DNA from: AP-15 sp963797115
Lineage (GTDB): Bacteria > Pseudomonadota > Alphaproteobacteria > ATCC43930 > CGMCC-115725
Assembly: GCA_963797115.1 (NCBI GenBank)
Contig: CAWCOH010000002.1
Coordinates: 434,001-498,000, forward strand
DNA length: 64,000 bases
Direction of reading: 5' to 3'
The notes under the pieces are model-generated. The model saw nothing but the letters and a program-made list of their open reading frames with translations, was not told the DNA's origin and did no database searches. This document shows positions 8,129 through 17,073 of this stretch, piece by piece; position 1 is the stretch's first letter, and each line of letters starts with the position of its first letter. The translations under genes and the position numbers were made by a program.

Positions 8129-9757
8129 CTATGCCTCCGCCTCCGCGATGCGCCCTTTGAGGGCAAAGAGACCGCTCGGCCGCCATTGGATGAATAGGAT
8201 GATCGCCACCAGCACGACTATCTTGCCGAGGATCGCACCGGCGACCGGCTCAAGGAACTTGTTGACCACGCCCAGTGACAGAGCGCCGACCAGGGTGCCC
8301 ATCAAATTGCCGACCCCGCCAAAGACGACAACGAGGAAGCTGTCGACGATATAAAACGTGCCGAGATTAGGACTGACATTGCCGATTTGGCTCAGCGCCA
8401 CTCCGGCCATGCCGGCTATCCCCGAACCCAGCCCAAAGGTCAACGCATCGACCCGTGCGGTGCGAATACCCATCACCGAGGCCATTGGGCGGTTCTGGGT
8501 TACCGCGCGCATGTGCAAACCAAAGCTCGTCCGATTGAGGGTCAGCGCGAGCCCTCCCAAAACCAGAAAGCAGAAAACGATGATGTAAAGGCGGCTCCAG
8601 GTTACCGTGAACCCACCGATCGGATCGAACCCCCCGGTCATCCAGCTCGGGTTGGCAACCTCCTTGTTTGGCGAACCAAAGATCGAGCGGACTGCCTGCT
8701 GCAAGATCAGGCTGACCCCCCAGGTGGCGAGCAGCGTTTCAAGGGGCCGTCCATAGAGGAAACGGATCACGCCGCGCTCGAGCACGACTCCGACCGCCCC
8801 GGCGAACATAAACGCCACGGGAACCGCGACGAGCAGATAGGCATCAATCCAGCCGACCGGCAGGAAGCTACGGAATAATTGCTGACATACAAAGGCGGTG
8901 TAGGCCCCGAGCATGATCATCTCGCCGTGCGCCATGTTGATGACGCCCATCACGCCAAAGGTGATCGCCAGACCGATCGCGGCGAGCAGCAATACGCTGC
9001 CGAGACTAATTCCCTGGAACAGATTGGCAGCTAGGCCGACGAGCCGCAGCCTTTTGCCGATCGAGCCAAGCGCTGCGTCGGCGGCCTTCTGCAGTTCGCG
9101 ATCGGTGCCCGGAGCCGCGCGAAATTCATCGAGGAGGTTCTTGACCCGTGGGTCGGTCGTGGTCCCGAGCGCCTGGATGGCCGCGAGACGTTCTTGCTTG
9201 CTGCCCGACACAAGGCGTGAGGCCGCAAGACCCTGCTGCATCGCCGCTCGGATGTCGGGATCCTGCTCGGCGGCGAGCGCCTTTTCCAACAGAGCCGCCT
9301 CTTCAGCCGAGGGATGCCGCAACGCCTCTTGCGCGGCGGCGAGCCGGGTCGAGGGATCGCTGCTGAACAGGGTGAGGGCGGCGCGCGCGCCCTCAATCGC
9401 GCCGCGCAGGCGATTATTGACAATGATACGGGAGAAACTGTCGGAATCCACACCGGGAATGTCGTCACCGGTCACCGCGTCGCGTAGCTTGGTCGCCCCG
9501 CCATCTGTCACCGAAACGACGACTTGGCCATCGGCGCCTTTGAGGAGCCGTCCGTCGTTCAGCGCCTGAAGGACCGCAACCGCCCGCGGGTCGCCGAGCG
9601 CGCCGAGGGCGATGACCGCCTTTTCCTTCTCGGCAAAACTGTGGCCGGCCAGAGCCCCGACGAGTACCGCGAAATTTCCTGCCGCTGCGGGGGTTGATAT
9701 CCCCGCCAGCAACAGAACCAATCCGGCAAACAGGATGCTCGTGGCCGATCGCTTCAC
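8129..9757 (-). CDS. urtB: urea ABC transporter permease UrtB
   Basis: 542 aa. A signal peptide (about 1-26, ending PAAAG) leads into a periplasmic N-terminal region of roughly 220 residues with HEAT-like helical repeats (KEKAVIALGALGDPRAVAVLQAL, KQERLAAIQALGTTTDPRVKNLL). This extra domain is characteristic of UrtB and distinguishes it from LivH. The C-terminal ~290 residues are the permease, with ITFGVMGVINMAHGEMIMLGAY and VFGGVGNLMGTLVGA. It lies 12 nt downstream of urtA. Confidence 0.93.
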   Translation of the reverse strand: MKRSATSILFAGLVLLLAGISTPAAAGNFAVLVGALAGHSFAEKEKAVIALGALGDPRAVAVLQALNDGRLLKGADGQVVVSVTDGGATKLRDAVTGDDIPGVDSDSFSRIIVNNRLRGAIEGARAALTLFSSDPSTRLAAAQEALRHPSAEEAALLEKALAAEQDPDIRAAMQQGLAASRLVSGSKQERLAAIQALGTTTDPRVKNLLDEFRAAPGTDRELQKAADAALGSIGKRLRLVGLAANLFQGISLGSVLLLAAIGLAITFGVMGVINMAHGEMIMLGAYTAFVCQQLFRSFLPVGWIDAYLLVAVPVAFMFAGAVGVVLERGVIRFLYGRPLETLLATWGVSLILQQAVRSIFGSPNKEVANPSWMTGGFDPIGGFTVTWSRLYIIVFCFLVLGGLALTLNRTSFGLHMRAVTQNRPMASVMGIRTARVDALTFGLGSGIAGMAGVALSQIGNVSPNLGTFYIVDSFLVVVFGGVGNLMGTLVGALSLGVVNKFLEPVAGAILGKIVVLVAIILFIQWRPSGLFALKGRIAEAEA

Positions 9758-9769
9758 AAGGGAACCCAG

Positions 9770-11047
9770 TCAATCCTTGTATTTGGGCTCCGTGCAATTG
9801 CCGCACACCCAGGGATAAGTCCAATCGGCAATCTTACCCTTGTCTTCGGGAAGGTACGGGCTCCAGGCGTCAGCCTTGATCGCCTCCTTTGTCTGCCAGA
9901 CGACGTCGAATTGCCCGTCCGGCCGGATTTCGCCGATCATGACCGGCTTGGAGAGGTGATGATTGGTGTTCATCATCGATGTAAACCCGCTCGGCGCCTT
10001 GACCTTTTGGCCATACATCGCCTGTCGCACGGCATCGACATCCGTGGTGCCGGCTTGTCTGACCGCCTGCGTCCACATCTTGAAGCCAATGTAGTGGGCC
10101 TCCATCGGATCATTGGTGACGCGTTTCGGGTTTTTGATAAAATCATGCCACTGCTGGATAAAGGCATCGTTTGTCGGGTTCTTCACCAATTCGAAATAGT
10201 TCCAGGCTGCCAAGTGGCCGACTAAGTTCTTCGTGTCGATGCCGGCCAACTCTTCCTCGCCGACGGAAAAGGCTACAACTGGAATGTCCGAGGCTTTTAT
10301 ACCGGCATTAGACAATTCTTTATAGAAAGGAACGTTGGCGTCGCCGTTGATGGTCGAAACCACCGCGGTCTTCTTACCAGCTGAGGCAAACCTCTTGATG
10401 GCAGCGACCTCGGTCTGCCAATCGGAGTAACCGAACGGGGTATAATTGATCTTGATGTCGTCGTCAGCGACTCCTTTCGATTTAAGGAACGCCTCCAGGA
10501 TCTTGTTGGTGGTGCGCGGGTAGACGTAATCCGTCCCCTCGAGCACCCAACGTTTGGCCGTACCTCCTTCATCGCCCATTAGGTATTCGACCGCCGGGAT
10601 AGCCTGCTGGTTGGGTGCCGCCCCGGTATAGAACACATTACGAGAACTCTCCTCGCCCTCGTATTGGACCGGGTAGTAGAGCAGGCCATTCAACTCCTCG
10701 AAGACCGGCAGCACCGATTTGCGCGACACCGACGTCCAGCAGCCAAACACGGCAGCGACCTTCTCCTTCGACAGCAGATCGCGCGCTTTTTCAGCAAAGA
10801 GCGGCCAGTTCGAGGCCGGATCGACGACGATGGCTTCGACCTTCTTCCCGAGCAGCCCGCCCTTCTTGTTGATGTCGTCAACCATCATCAGGATGGTGTC
10901 CTTGAGCGTCGTCTCGCTGATTGCCATCGTCCCCGACAGCGAATGGAGAACGCCGACTTTGATCGTTCCCTGGGTCTGAGCGGCAGCAGGAGCCGCCCCC
11001 GCGATGATCGCCGCGGCGAGCGCCGCTCGCCAGATCCTGTCCAACAC
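9770..11047 (-). CDS. urtA: urea ABC transporter substrate-binding protein UrtA
   Basis: 425 aa from GTG 11047, which has GGAGAC 8 nt upstream and places a signal peptide (LDRIWRAALAAAIIAGAAPAAA) at the N terminus. The mature protein shows the UrtA/FmdD pattern: IKVGVLHSLSGTMAISE, VVDPASNWPLFAEKARDLL, VFGCWTSVSRKSVLPVFEE and the late VAAWNYF-like loop. It binds urea (possibly short amides) in the periplasm and delivers it to UrtBC. It is the first gene of the operon, with 276 bp upstream that must hold the nitrogen-controlled promoter. Confidence 0.93.
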   Translation of the reverse strand: MLDRIWRAALAAAIIAGAAPAAAQTQGTIKVGVLHSLSGTMAISETTLKDTILMMVDDINKKGGLLGKKVEAIVVDPASNWPLFAEKARDLLSKEKVAAVFGCWTSVSRKSVLPVFEELNGLLYYPVQYEGEESSRNVFYTGAAPNQQAIPAVEYLMGDEGGTAKRWVLEGTDYVYPRTTNKILEAFLKSKGVADDDIKINYTPFGYSDWQTEVAAIKRFASAGKKTAVVSTINGDANVPFYKELSNAGIKASDIPVVAFSVGEEELAGIDTKNLVGHLAAWNYFELVKNPTNDAFIQQWHDFIKNPKRVTNDPMEAHYIGFKMWTQAVRQAGTTDVDAVRQAMYGQKVKAPSGFTSMMNTNHHLSKPVMIGEIRPDGQFDVVWQTKEAIKADAWSPYLPEDKGKIADWTYPWVCGNCTEPKYKD

Positions 11048-11121
11048 CCCGATGTCTCCCTCTCGATGTGCTTCGGCCCGCCGGTCGTCAAGGTGAAACG
11101 GGAGCAAGATCAAGGCCAAGC

Positions 11122-11134
11122 TATGCGAAGCGCA
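11122..11134. promoter_or_regulatory. perfect inverted repeat ATGCG-AAG-CGCAT upstream of urtA
   Basis: A 5+5 palindrome with a 3-nt centre lies about 75 bp upstream of the urtA start and about 190 bp from the divergent SnoaL-like gene. It is the clearest dyad in the divergent region and could be an operator. I did not find a convincing sigma-54 promoter (TGGCAC-N5-TTGC) here. Confidence 0.3.
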
Positions 11135-11323
11135 TCAGCCGGGTCATTTGCGCACGATTCCGTTAGAGCTTTGCCCAAATAATAAGCAGTAAACTGACGT
11201 CCCCAATGCCAAATGCTGAGCAGTGGAGGCGGTTCGGCACCGCCCCGCCTCGATCTGTTATGTCCGGGTAGCCGCGGAACCGCTGTCGTCCTATCCTCCA
11301 GCAGATCTAACCCGGGGGCAACG

Positions 11324-11722
11324 ATGACCGACAGCGATGCCGTGCTCGCAGCCAATCTCGAATTCTACCGCGCCTTCACCATGCGGGACGTTGCCGCAAT
11401 GGATGCCCTGTGGGCTAAACAGGCCCCGGTGGCGTGCCTCCATCCGGGATGGACCGCTTTGAGGGATCGCAATGCGATCATGGAGAGCTGGGAGGGGATT
11501 CTGGCCAACCCGGGCGCGCCGCGCATCGCCTGCTACGATGAGCAGGTGTTTCTCTACGGCGACGTCGCGCTGGTGCTATGCGAAGAGGAGTTGGAGGGCG
11601 GTACCTTGGCGGCTACCAACCTCTTCGTCCGCGAAGGCAATGAGTGGCGTATCGCCCATCATCACGCGGGCCAGATTGTCCGCCGGCATCCGGAGGGACA
11701 ACGACCGTCGCGGCTCAATTGA
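11324..11722 (+). CDS. SnoaL-like / NTF2-superfamily protein
   Basis: 132 aa cystatin-like alpha+beta fold. It begins with the helix VLAANLEFYRAFTMRDVAAMDALWA and continues with HPGWTALRDRNAIMESWEGILANPG, ending with the sheet ATNLFVREGNEWRIAHHHAGQI. Tandem histidines (HHH) near the end line the usual cavity. These small proteins act as isomerases, hydrolases or ligand binders; this one has no catalytic signature I can name. It is divergent from urtA, and start ATG 11324 is the last before the conserved helix. Confidence 0.75.
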   Translation: MTDSDAVLAANLEFYRAFTMRDVAAMDALWAKQAPVACLHPGWTALRDRNAIMESWEGILANPGAPRIACYDEQVFLYGDVALVLCEEELEGGTLAATNLFVREGNEWRIAHHHAGQIVRRHPEGQRPSRLN

Positions 11723-11742
11723 ATTGACTTAGGGTCTCAGGG

Positions 11743-12471
11743 TCACCGCCCACGGTCGTAGGCAGCGCGCACTTCGTGGATGCGCTGAGCGGTTTCGGCA
11801 TCGAGCCGGCCGTCCCAACGCTCCGGGCGAAACCGGCGCTGGAAAGCGGCAACGACCACGGCCTCGTTTGGGGTATCGATGCAGTACCCGATGGCTGCGA
11901 GATCGGCCAGGGCGGCTACGCGCTCGACGACCCCGACGCCCCTGCCGCGGCCGCAGGCAAGTCCGGGCGCCGGCTGCGGCCAGATCCCGATGCCGGCACG
12001 GGCGAGGCGAGGCCAGTCAAAAAGCTCGCCGGGATCACTTTTGCGGTCGGGCGCGATGTCGGAGTGACCGACGATGCGGTGCGGCGGAATCGAATAGCGG
12101 GCGAGAAGATCATCGCACAGCCGCTCCAGCGCCGACATCTGGTTCGCCGGAAACCGGCGGTAACCCCATTCGTGGCCCGGGTTGACAATCTCGATCCCCA
12201 GCGAGACAGCATTAAGGTCTCTCTGACCCTCCCAACAGGAGCGCCCGGCGTGAAACGCCCGCCGCGCCTCGGGAACGAGTTGCCAGATCGCACCGTCTTC
12301 CTCGACCAAATAGTGAGCGCTGACCCGCGCTGTCGGATCGCAGAGCCGGTCGAGCGCCCCCGCCGCGGTCGCCATGCCCGTATAATGCAGCACGAGCATG
12401 TCGACCCGAGGCGCGGCACCGCGGCAGTCGTGGTTCGGCGAAGCCCGTTCGCGGATCGCCGGCAGGCTCAT
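11743..12471 (-). CDS. N-acetylmuramoyl-L-alanine amidase (AmiD/AmpD-like)
   Basis: 242 aa zinc amidase that cleaves the MurNAc-L-Ala bond in peptidoglycan or its recycled fragments. The Amidase_2 domain (about 10-180) shows the first zinc histidine in VDMLVLHYTG, SLGIEIVN, and VGHSDIAPDRKSDPGELFDW with the second His and Asp/Lys pair. The C-terminal 65 residues resemble a peptidoglycan-binding helix bundle (IDTPNEAVVVAAFQRRFRP). No clear signal peptide is visible, as in the cytoplasmic AmpD type. ATG 12471 overlaps the stop of the DjlA-like gene (ATGA), so the two are co-translated. Confidence 0.85.
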   Translation of the reverse strand: MSLPAIRERASPNHDCRGAAPRVDMLVLHYTGMATAAGALDRLCDPTARVSAHYLVEEDGAIWQLVPEARRAFHAGRSCWEGQRDLNAVSLGIEIVNPGHEWGYRRFPANQMSALERLCDDLLARYSIPPHRIVGHSDIAPDRKSDPGELFDWPRLARAGIGIWPQPAPGLACGRGRGVGVVERVAALADLAAIGYCIDTPNEAVVVAAFQRRFRPERWDGRLDAETAQRIHEVRAAYDRGR

Positions 12472-13223
12472 CCCGGGGCAGCCGGCGGTGCCCCGTTTCT
12501 GGCTATTCGATCGTAGGCGGCGTTGATCCGCGCAACTCGGGCTGTAGCTAACGCGATGCATTCGGGAGGCAGGCCTTGCGCGATGACGAGATCCGGATGG
12601 CTCTCACGCAACAGCCGGTGGTAAGCCTCGCGAATGGCCGTGAGCGCCGTATCGGGCTCGACCCCGAGGATCGCATAGGGGTCGTCTGACCCGTCAGGTT
12701 GGGCACCGACATGGTGTGCTCGGATGCGGGCATAATCGCCCGCCTCGAAACCGAAATGCCGAGCGACTTCACGTAGATAACCATCCTCGGCCGAGCAAAC
12801 CCGGCCGTCGGCGAGCGCTATATGGAACAGGCCGCCGAGGAGATCCTCGAGCACCGCGCGATCGGTCGCGAACAGACGACCAACCTGCCGAGCGTAGCTG
12901 TCGAACCCGGCGGTGCTCTTGCGGGCGAGATCGAAGACGAGCCGAACATGCTCTTCTTCGCCAGCGGGAACCTGGAACACTTCGCGAAAGGCGGCAACTT
13001 CGTCGCGGGTAACTGCGCCGTCGGCCTTTGCCATTTTGGCTCCAAGTGCGATCACCGCAATCGTAAAGGCGATCCGCTGCCGGGGGTCGTCACTCTGGCC
13101 CTGGCTATCGCTCCACGGGTACCAACTCGCGACATGACGCGCCGCGCGTTCGAGCAACCCGCCGAGCGGGTCGCCAAAGGGCAGCTCACGAGCGCCGGCA
13201 AGGATACGGGTGACAAAGCTCAT
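12468..13223 (-). CDS. DjlA-like co-chaperone (TerB-like plus J domain)
   Basis: 251 aa. The middle (about 50-170) is a TerB-like all-helical domain (AKADGAVTRDEVAAFREVF, LFHIALADGRVCSAEDGYL). The C-terminal 65 residues are a J domain: DDPYAILGVEPDTALTAIREAYHRL and the invariant HPD in LRESHPDLV. It stimulates DnaK ATPase, likely at the envelope. I chose ATG 13223 (MSFVTRILAG); a TTG at 13292 would add 23 residues. No transmembrane segment is obvious, unlike enterobacterial DjlA. It sits immediately before the muropeptide amidase gene, a pairing common in alphaproteobacteria. Confidence 0.82.
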   Translation of the reverse strand: MSFVTRILAGARELPFGDPLGGLLERAARHVASWYPWSDSQGQSDDPRQRIAFTIAVIALGAKMAKADGAVTRDEVAAFREVFQVPAGEEEHVRLVFDLARKSTAGFDSYARQVGRLFATDRAVLEDLLGGLFHIALADGRVCSAEDGYLREVARHFGFEAGDYARIRAHHVGAQPDGSDDPYAILGVEPDTALTAIREAYHRLLRESHPDLVIAQGLPPECIALATARVARINAAYDRIARNGAPPAAPG

Positions 13224-13560
13224 CGGTTTCGAGGCACTCGATACGGACCCGGTCAAACGGCTGGCGAACAGATCGTTTACGTTTGAGGTCAAGGGTTCCT
13301 ACTTATATTATTACTACTGAACGGAGATAGCAATTCTATCGGTGGGAGGGTTTGGGAGACGTCGCACGTTGAGTTCTCGGCCTGCGCTGTGCTGCCTATT
13401 GTCCGCTGGCTTAAGGTGGTGGCGGGCACGTCGCTGTAAAGCGATGACTCCTCCGCCTCACCGCAGTTATAGTAAACTATGGCAATGGGAGGGCTCATAA
13501 TACGGTTATAATGTCTGAAGGGGCCCGCCTATCACCGGTGCGCTCGGAAAGGGCGGAGGG
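13224..13560. other. divergent intergenic region, DjlA-like gene / BTAD regulator
   Basis: No coding sequence is supported in these 337 bp. It is less GC-rich than its surroundings. A TATAAT at 13507-13512 could be a -10 box for the regulator gene that starts at 13561, but no good -35 lies 17 bp upstream. A purine-rich AAGGGCGGAGGG directly precedes that GTG. Confidence 0.4.
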
Positions 13561-15744
13561 GTGAGATCGGATCTTGACCCGGCGGACGAAACCATCGGCC
13601 CGACCTACGTGGAGGGGCCGTCCCCCGTTACTGCCGCGAAAATCTATCTAGTGGGCACGATGCGGGCCGTCGCTCCTAGCGGTGCCGACGTGTTGCCGCG
13701 AGGGCGTAAGACTCGCGGGCTGCTCGCCTGCCTGTGTCTCGCACAAGGCGATCGCGTATCCCGAAGCCGTCTCGTGGGGCTTTTTTGGGACCGCTCGCCG
13801 GACCCGCAGGCCCGTATGAGCTTGCGCCAATCGCTCTCCGAACTAAACAGCATCGCTAACCGCCACGTTCCCGGCCTGGTCGAGATCGCTCGCGACAGCG
13901 TTCGAATTGATATCCGGAAATGCTGGATCGATGCGCTTGCGATCCTCGGGGCAAGCGCTGATCCGACGGCGGATATCATCGATCTTATCCAGCCCTACAG
14001 CGAGCGCCTTCTCGAAGATCTCGATGGAATTACACCATCGTTCGACCAATGGCTCGCTGCTGAGCGAAGCCGGTTCGAAGATCATGTGCGGAAAATTCTC
14101 GAGGCGGAACTTGACCGCCTGATCGAGCAGAACGCGAAACCGGAAGTGCGTGCCGCAGCTGCACGTCGGTTGATCAACTTTGAGCCAACCCACGAGAGCG
14201 CCGCGCGCAACCTCATGAAGGCCTTTGCGCAGATGGGCGACCGCGCCCAGGCGATTCGCGAATTCGAACGCTGCAGGCAGGCTCTCCTGACCGTGCTCGA
14301 CTTGCCCCCATCGAAGGAGACCACCGCCGTCTACGAGGCCATACGGATCGGCTCGCCATCCCTGGCGGCGCCAGTGATCCACGAAAGCGGAGGCGGTGTC
14401 GACTCGCGCGCAACTACGGTAGCCGGCGCCCCCGCTGTATTTCCCGCCAGCTGGAAAATCGAGAGGCAAAGCGATCCGATCGCTGGCTCACCCTACGACC
14501 TCTCGCAGGAGTCGCGGCGCGAACCTTCGATCGCGGTGCTGCCGTTTCGCAGCCTCACCGGCGATCAGACGCATGACTTCGTCGCCGAAGGTCTTGTCGA
14601 GGATCTCATCGAAGCCCTCTCTCGGATTCCAAACTTCTTCGTGATCTCTCGGTTATCGACGCTGGCTTTCAGGAACCATGATCGTCACCCCCGCGAGATC
14701 GGCAACGTATTGGGGGTCCGTTATGTTCTCTCCGGTAGTGTGCGGGTTCTCGGGGATCGTCTGCGTCTGACGATCGAGCTGACCGACACCCAGTTGGGTG
14801 CGGCGCTGTGGTTCTCAAAGCTCGACGAACGATTTCTCGACCTCTTCGAGGTCCAGGACCGCTTGTCCGAAATGATTGTTAGACAGGTAGCCCCCTACTT
14901 GCACGCAGCCGAGATGAAGCGAGTTCGCGTAAAGCGGCCGGATAGCCTCGAGGCTTACGACTTTTTTCTCCGCGCTCAAGAGAATATGCACAATTCCTCG
15001 CGCGCGGTCTTCGAGACCTCGGAAGGGTTATTCGATACCGCGCTGGCGAAGGATCCGCACTACGCCGCGGCTCTGGCCTGGCGGGCTTACTGGCACGTGT
15101 TGCGCGTCGGACAAGGGTGGTCGCCCGATCCGACCAATGACGCGACGCAGGCGGATCACTTCGCCCGGTCGGCAATCGAGTGCAACAGCATGGAGCCGAT
15201 GGCCCTGGCGGTCCACGGACATATTGCGTCCTATCTCTACAAGGACTTCGATCTCGCATTTCGCCGTTTCGAGACGGCGCTGCAAATCAACGCCAATGCT
15301 GCACCGGCATGGCTGTGGAGCGCGGCAGCCCATGCCTGGATCGGCGATGGTTCCCAGGCCATAGAGGAGATCAATAAGGCGATGGCGCTCTCGCCCTACG
15401 ACCCATTGATGTATGCTTACAGCGGGGTTGCCGGTATGGCCTATCTCGCTGATGGCCAATACGAACGGGCAATCGAGTGTGCACTTCGATCATTGCGGGA
15501 GAACCGCACCTACACCCACGCGTATCGATTGCTAGTGATGGCACTGGTGTTGGCCGGACGTGAAGAGGAAGCCCGGGCCTCCGCGCGGCGGTTGCTCGCG
15601 CTCGAGCCTGGTTTGACGGTGGCCGGGTTCCGACGGCGCTATCCCGGCAGCGCCAGCCCGCAGGCCGATCTCTATTGCGATGCCCTCGCACGGGCCGGAG
15701 TTCTGCCGTTTGACTCGAATGGGGCCGCAGCGGCGCGCGCATAA
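13561..15744 (+). CDS. BTAD/TPR transcriptional regulator with TolB-like domain
   Basis: 727 aa from GTG 13561, with GGAGGG just upstream. The N-terminal ~90 residues form an OmpR-type winged helix (GRKTRGLLACLCLAQGDRVSR, LVGLFWDRSPDPQARMSLRQSL). A bacterial transcriptional activation domain follows to about 260 (RLINFEPTHESAARNLMKAFAQ, ECRQALLTVLDLPPS-like). The central segment (PSIAVLPFRSLTGD through VRYVLSGSVRVLGDRLRLTIEL) is the TolB/adenylate-cyclase-associated module. The last 250 residues are TPR repeats. There is no cyclase catalytic domain, so it is a signal-integrating regulator. Its regulon is unknown; the repeat-protein unit begins 700 bp downstream. Confidence 0.82.
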   Translation: MRSDLDPADETIGPTYVEGPSPVTAAKIYLVGTMRAVAPSGADVLPRGRKTRGLLACLCLAQGDRVSRSRLVGLFWDRSPDPQARMSLRQSLSELNSIANRHVPGLVEIARDSVRIDIRKCWIDALAILGASADPTADIIDLIQPYSERLLEDLDGITPSFDQWLAAERSRFEDHVRKILEAELDRLIEQNAKPEVRAAAARRLINFEPTHESAARNLMKAFAQMGDRAQAIREFERCRQALLTVLDLPPSKETTAVYEAIRIGSPSLAAPVIHESGGGVDSRATTVAGAPAVFPASWKIERQSDPIAGSPYDLSQESRREPSIAVLPFRSLTGDQTHDFVAEGLVEDLIEALSRIPNFFVISRLSTLAFRNHDRHPREIGNVLGVRYVLSGSVRVLGDRLRLTIELTDTQLGAALWFSKLDERFLDLFEVQDRLSEMIVRQVAPYLHAAEMKRVRVKRPDSLEAYDFFLRAQENMHNSSRAVFETSEGLFDTALAKDPHYAAALAWRAYWHVLRVGQGWSPDPTNDATQADHFARSAIECNSMEPMALAVHGHIASYLYKDFDLAFRRFETALQINANAAPAWLWSAAAHAWIGDGSQAIEEINKAMALSPYDPLMYAYSGVAGMAYLADGQYERAIECALRSLRENRTYTHAYRLLVMALVLAGREEEARASARRLLALEPGLTVAGFRRRYPGSASPQADLYCDALARAGVLPFDSNGAAAARA

Positions 15745-15777
15745 GTGTCCACGAGCGTACCTTCGGCAGACAGCAGC

Positions 15778-16134
15778 CTATCTCCGGCGCGGCGGAAGGG
15801 GGCGGTACTGTTGCACGCGCGTGGCACGCAAACCCGCCAAGCCATGCCTTTCAAATGAGCGTACCCACGACATGAACTCTTCTTCGGACAACTGATAGTA
15901 GCGGCAGGCGTCCTCGACGGTGATGCCGCCGCCTAGTACCGCGGCGACCACCGCAGCCTTGCGGCGGACCACCCATCTCTTGGTATTCGGTAGCGGCAAG
16001 TTTTCCATCAGCCGCGTTAGGCTCGTCGGATCCCGCGAAAAGGGTTCCGTTCTGCTGTTCGGAGGGGGTGAAATTCGAGCCTCGGTCTCGCCGGGGTCGG
16101 TCGGCAATTGATCCAGTGGTAAGGATAGCGGCAT
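15778..16134 (-). CDS. DUF1153 protein, SciP-like cell-cycle regulator
   Basis: 118 aa. The core (about 46-110) matches DUF1153: LPNTKRWVVRRKAAVVAAVLGG, TVEDACRYYQLSEEEFMSW and FERHGLAGLRATRVQQYR. In Caulobacter this family is SciP, a small helix-turn-helix protein that binds DNA and blocks CtrA-driven transcription. The N-terminal 40 residues are Pro-rich and unlike the usual short leader, so a later start (MENLPLPNT) is possible. It is convergent with the BTAD regulator and divergent from the repeat-protein unit. Whether this copy is the orthologue of SciP or a paralogue cannot be told here. Confidence 0.78.
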   Translation of the reverse strand: MPLSLPLDQLPTDPGETEARISPPPNSRTEPFSRDPTSLTRLMENLPLPNTKRWVVRRKAAVVAAVLGGGITVEDACRYYQLSEEEFMSWVRSFERHGLAGLRATRVQQYRPLPPRRR

Positions 16135-16443
16135 TTCCTGCGGCGCCCCTGTTTCGCCCGGCTACCTGTAGCATAGAGCGTCTTCCCCGCGACTTCACGA
16201 GTTTTTGACGATTTCTAACCTTCTTGTCACCATTTTTTTGAGCAAGCTCAAAACAAAGTCGCACGAACTGGGTTCATGCAACCTACATGCCGGAATGTGC
16301 CCATATTTTGTGCAACACTGGAATTCACGTTTAATTCACGGTAAAGCAGGAGAATTTTCACGTTAGGTTCTTGCGCGGTTTGAGAGTCTCACTTTCGTTA
16401 ACGGGGGGCACTTTTGCGCCACCTTTAATGGAGGAGAGACGAG
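16135..16443 (+). promoter_or_regulatory. upstream region of the repeat-protein operon
   Basis: A 309-bp relatively AT-rich gap. TTCACG occurs three times at 16324, 16335 and 16357, that is 11 and 22 bp apart, putting the copies on one face of the helix. TTAA-N7-TAAA at 16331-16345 is one base off the CtrA consensus TTAA-N7-TTAA. A strong Shine-Dalgarno, GGAGGAG at 16430-16436, lies 7 nt before ATG 16444. No coding sequence is supported. The start of the DUF1153 gene is at the left end, so both genes may be controlled from here. Confidence 0.4.
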
Positions 16444-17073
16444 ATGACTTCGACCGAACGGGTATCTAGTTTTTCGATCGCCGCCAGCTTCCTGCCGCTG
16501 CGCCAGCCCAAACCGGAGATCGCCGATCGCGGTACCCTCCGCCTCGGCAGTGGATCGATCACCGCCGCCTTCTCGGCGCTGCGCCAGCCCAAACCGGAGA
16601 CCGCCGATCGCGGTACCCTCCGCCTCGGCAGCGGATCGATCACCGCCGCCTTCCCGGCGCTGCGCCAGCCCAAACCGGAGACCGCCGATCGCGGTACCCT
16701 CCGCCTCGGCAGCGGATCGATCACCGCCGCCTTCCCGGCGCTGCGCCAGCCCAAACCGGAGACCGCCGATCGCGGTACCCTCCGCCTCGGCAGCGGATCG
16801 ATCACCGCCGCCTTCCCGGCGCTGCGCCAGCCCAAACCGGAGACCGCCGATCGCGGTACCCTCCGCCTCGGCAGCGGATCGATCACCGCCGCCTTCCCGG
16901 CGCTGCGCCAGCCCAAACCGGAGACCGCCGATCGCGGTACCCTCCGCCTCGGCAGCGGATCGATCACCGCCGCCTTCCCGGCGCTGCGCCAGCCCAAACC
17001 GGAGACCGCCGATCGCGGTACCCTCCGCCTCGGCAGCGGATCGATCACCGCCGCCTTCCCGGCGCTGCGGTAG
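16444..17073 (+). CDS. 27-residue tandem-repeat protein (unknown function)
   Basis: 209 aa: an 18-residue leader (MTSTERVSSFSIAASFLP), seven 27-residue units beginning LRQPKPE(T/I)ADRGTL and ending GSGSITAAFPA, then LR and stop. The leader itself resembles a worn half-unit (SIAASFLP versus SITAAFPA). Units 2-7 are identical in DNA; unit 1 differs by three C/T changes (Ile for Thr, Ser for Pro, one silent). The terminal TAG occupies the position of the unit's CAG Gln codon. There is no Cys, no transmembrane segment and no clear signal peptide. The SD is excellent. It could be a multi-copy peptide precursor, a structural or binding-scaffold protein, or a non-functional expansion. I recognise no family. 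Confidence 0.6.
   Translation: MTSTERVSSFSIAASFLPLRQPKPEIADRGTLRLGSGSITAAFSALRQPKPETADRGTLRLGSGSITAAFPALRQPKPETADRGTLRLGSGSITAAFPALRQPKPETADRGTLRLGSGSITAAFPALRQPKPETADRGTLRLGSGSITAAFPALRQPKPETADRGTLRLGSGSITAAFPALRQPKPETADRGTLRLGSGSITAAFPALR
16498..17064 (+). repeat. 81-bp tandem repeat array, seven copies
   Basis: Seven consecutive 81-bp units begin at 16498, 16579, 16660, 16741, 16822, 16903 and 16984. The last six are identical base for base. As 81 is divisible by three, every gain or loss of a unit keeps all frames, which is why long open frames appear on both strands across the array; only the forward frame with the SD is taken as the gene. Confidence 0.95.

Noticed and set aside
11048..11323. 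Sigma-54 promoter for urtA
   Set aside because: No TGGCAC-N5-TTGC match found on the minus strand; only partial TGGCA.
16498..17064. CRISPR-like array
   Set aside because: Units are contiguous, with no unique spacers, and encode a protein frame.
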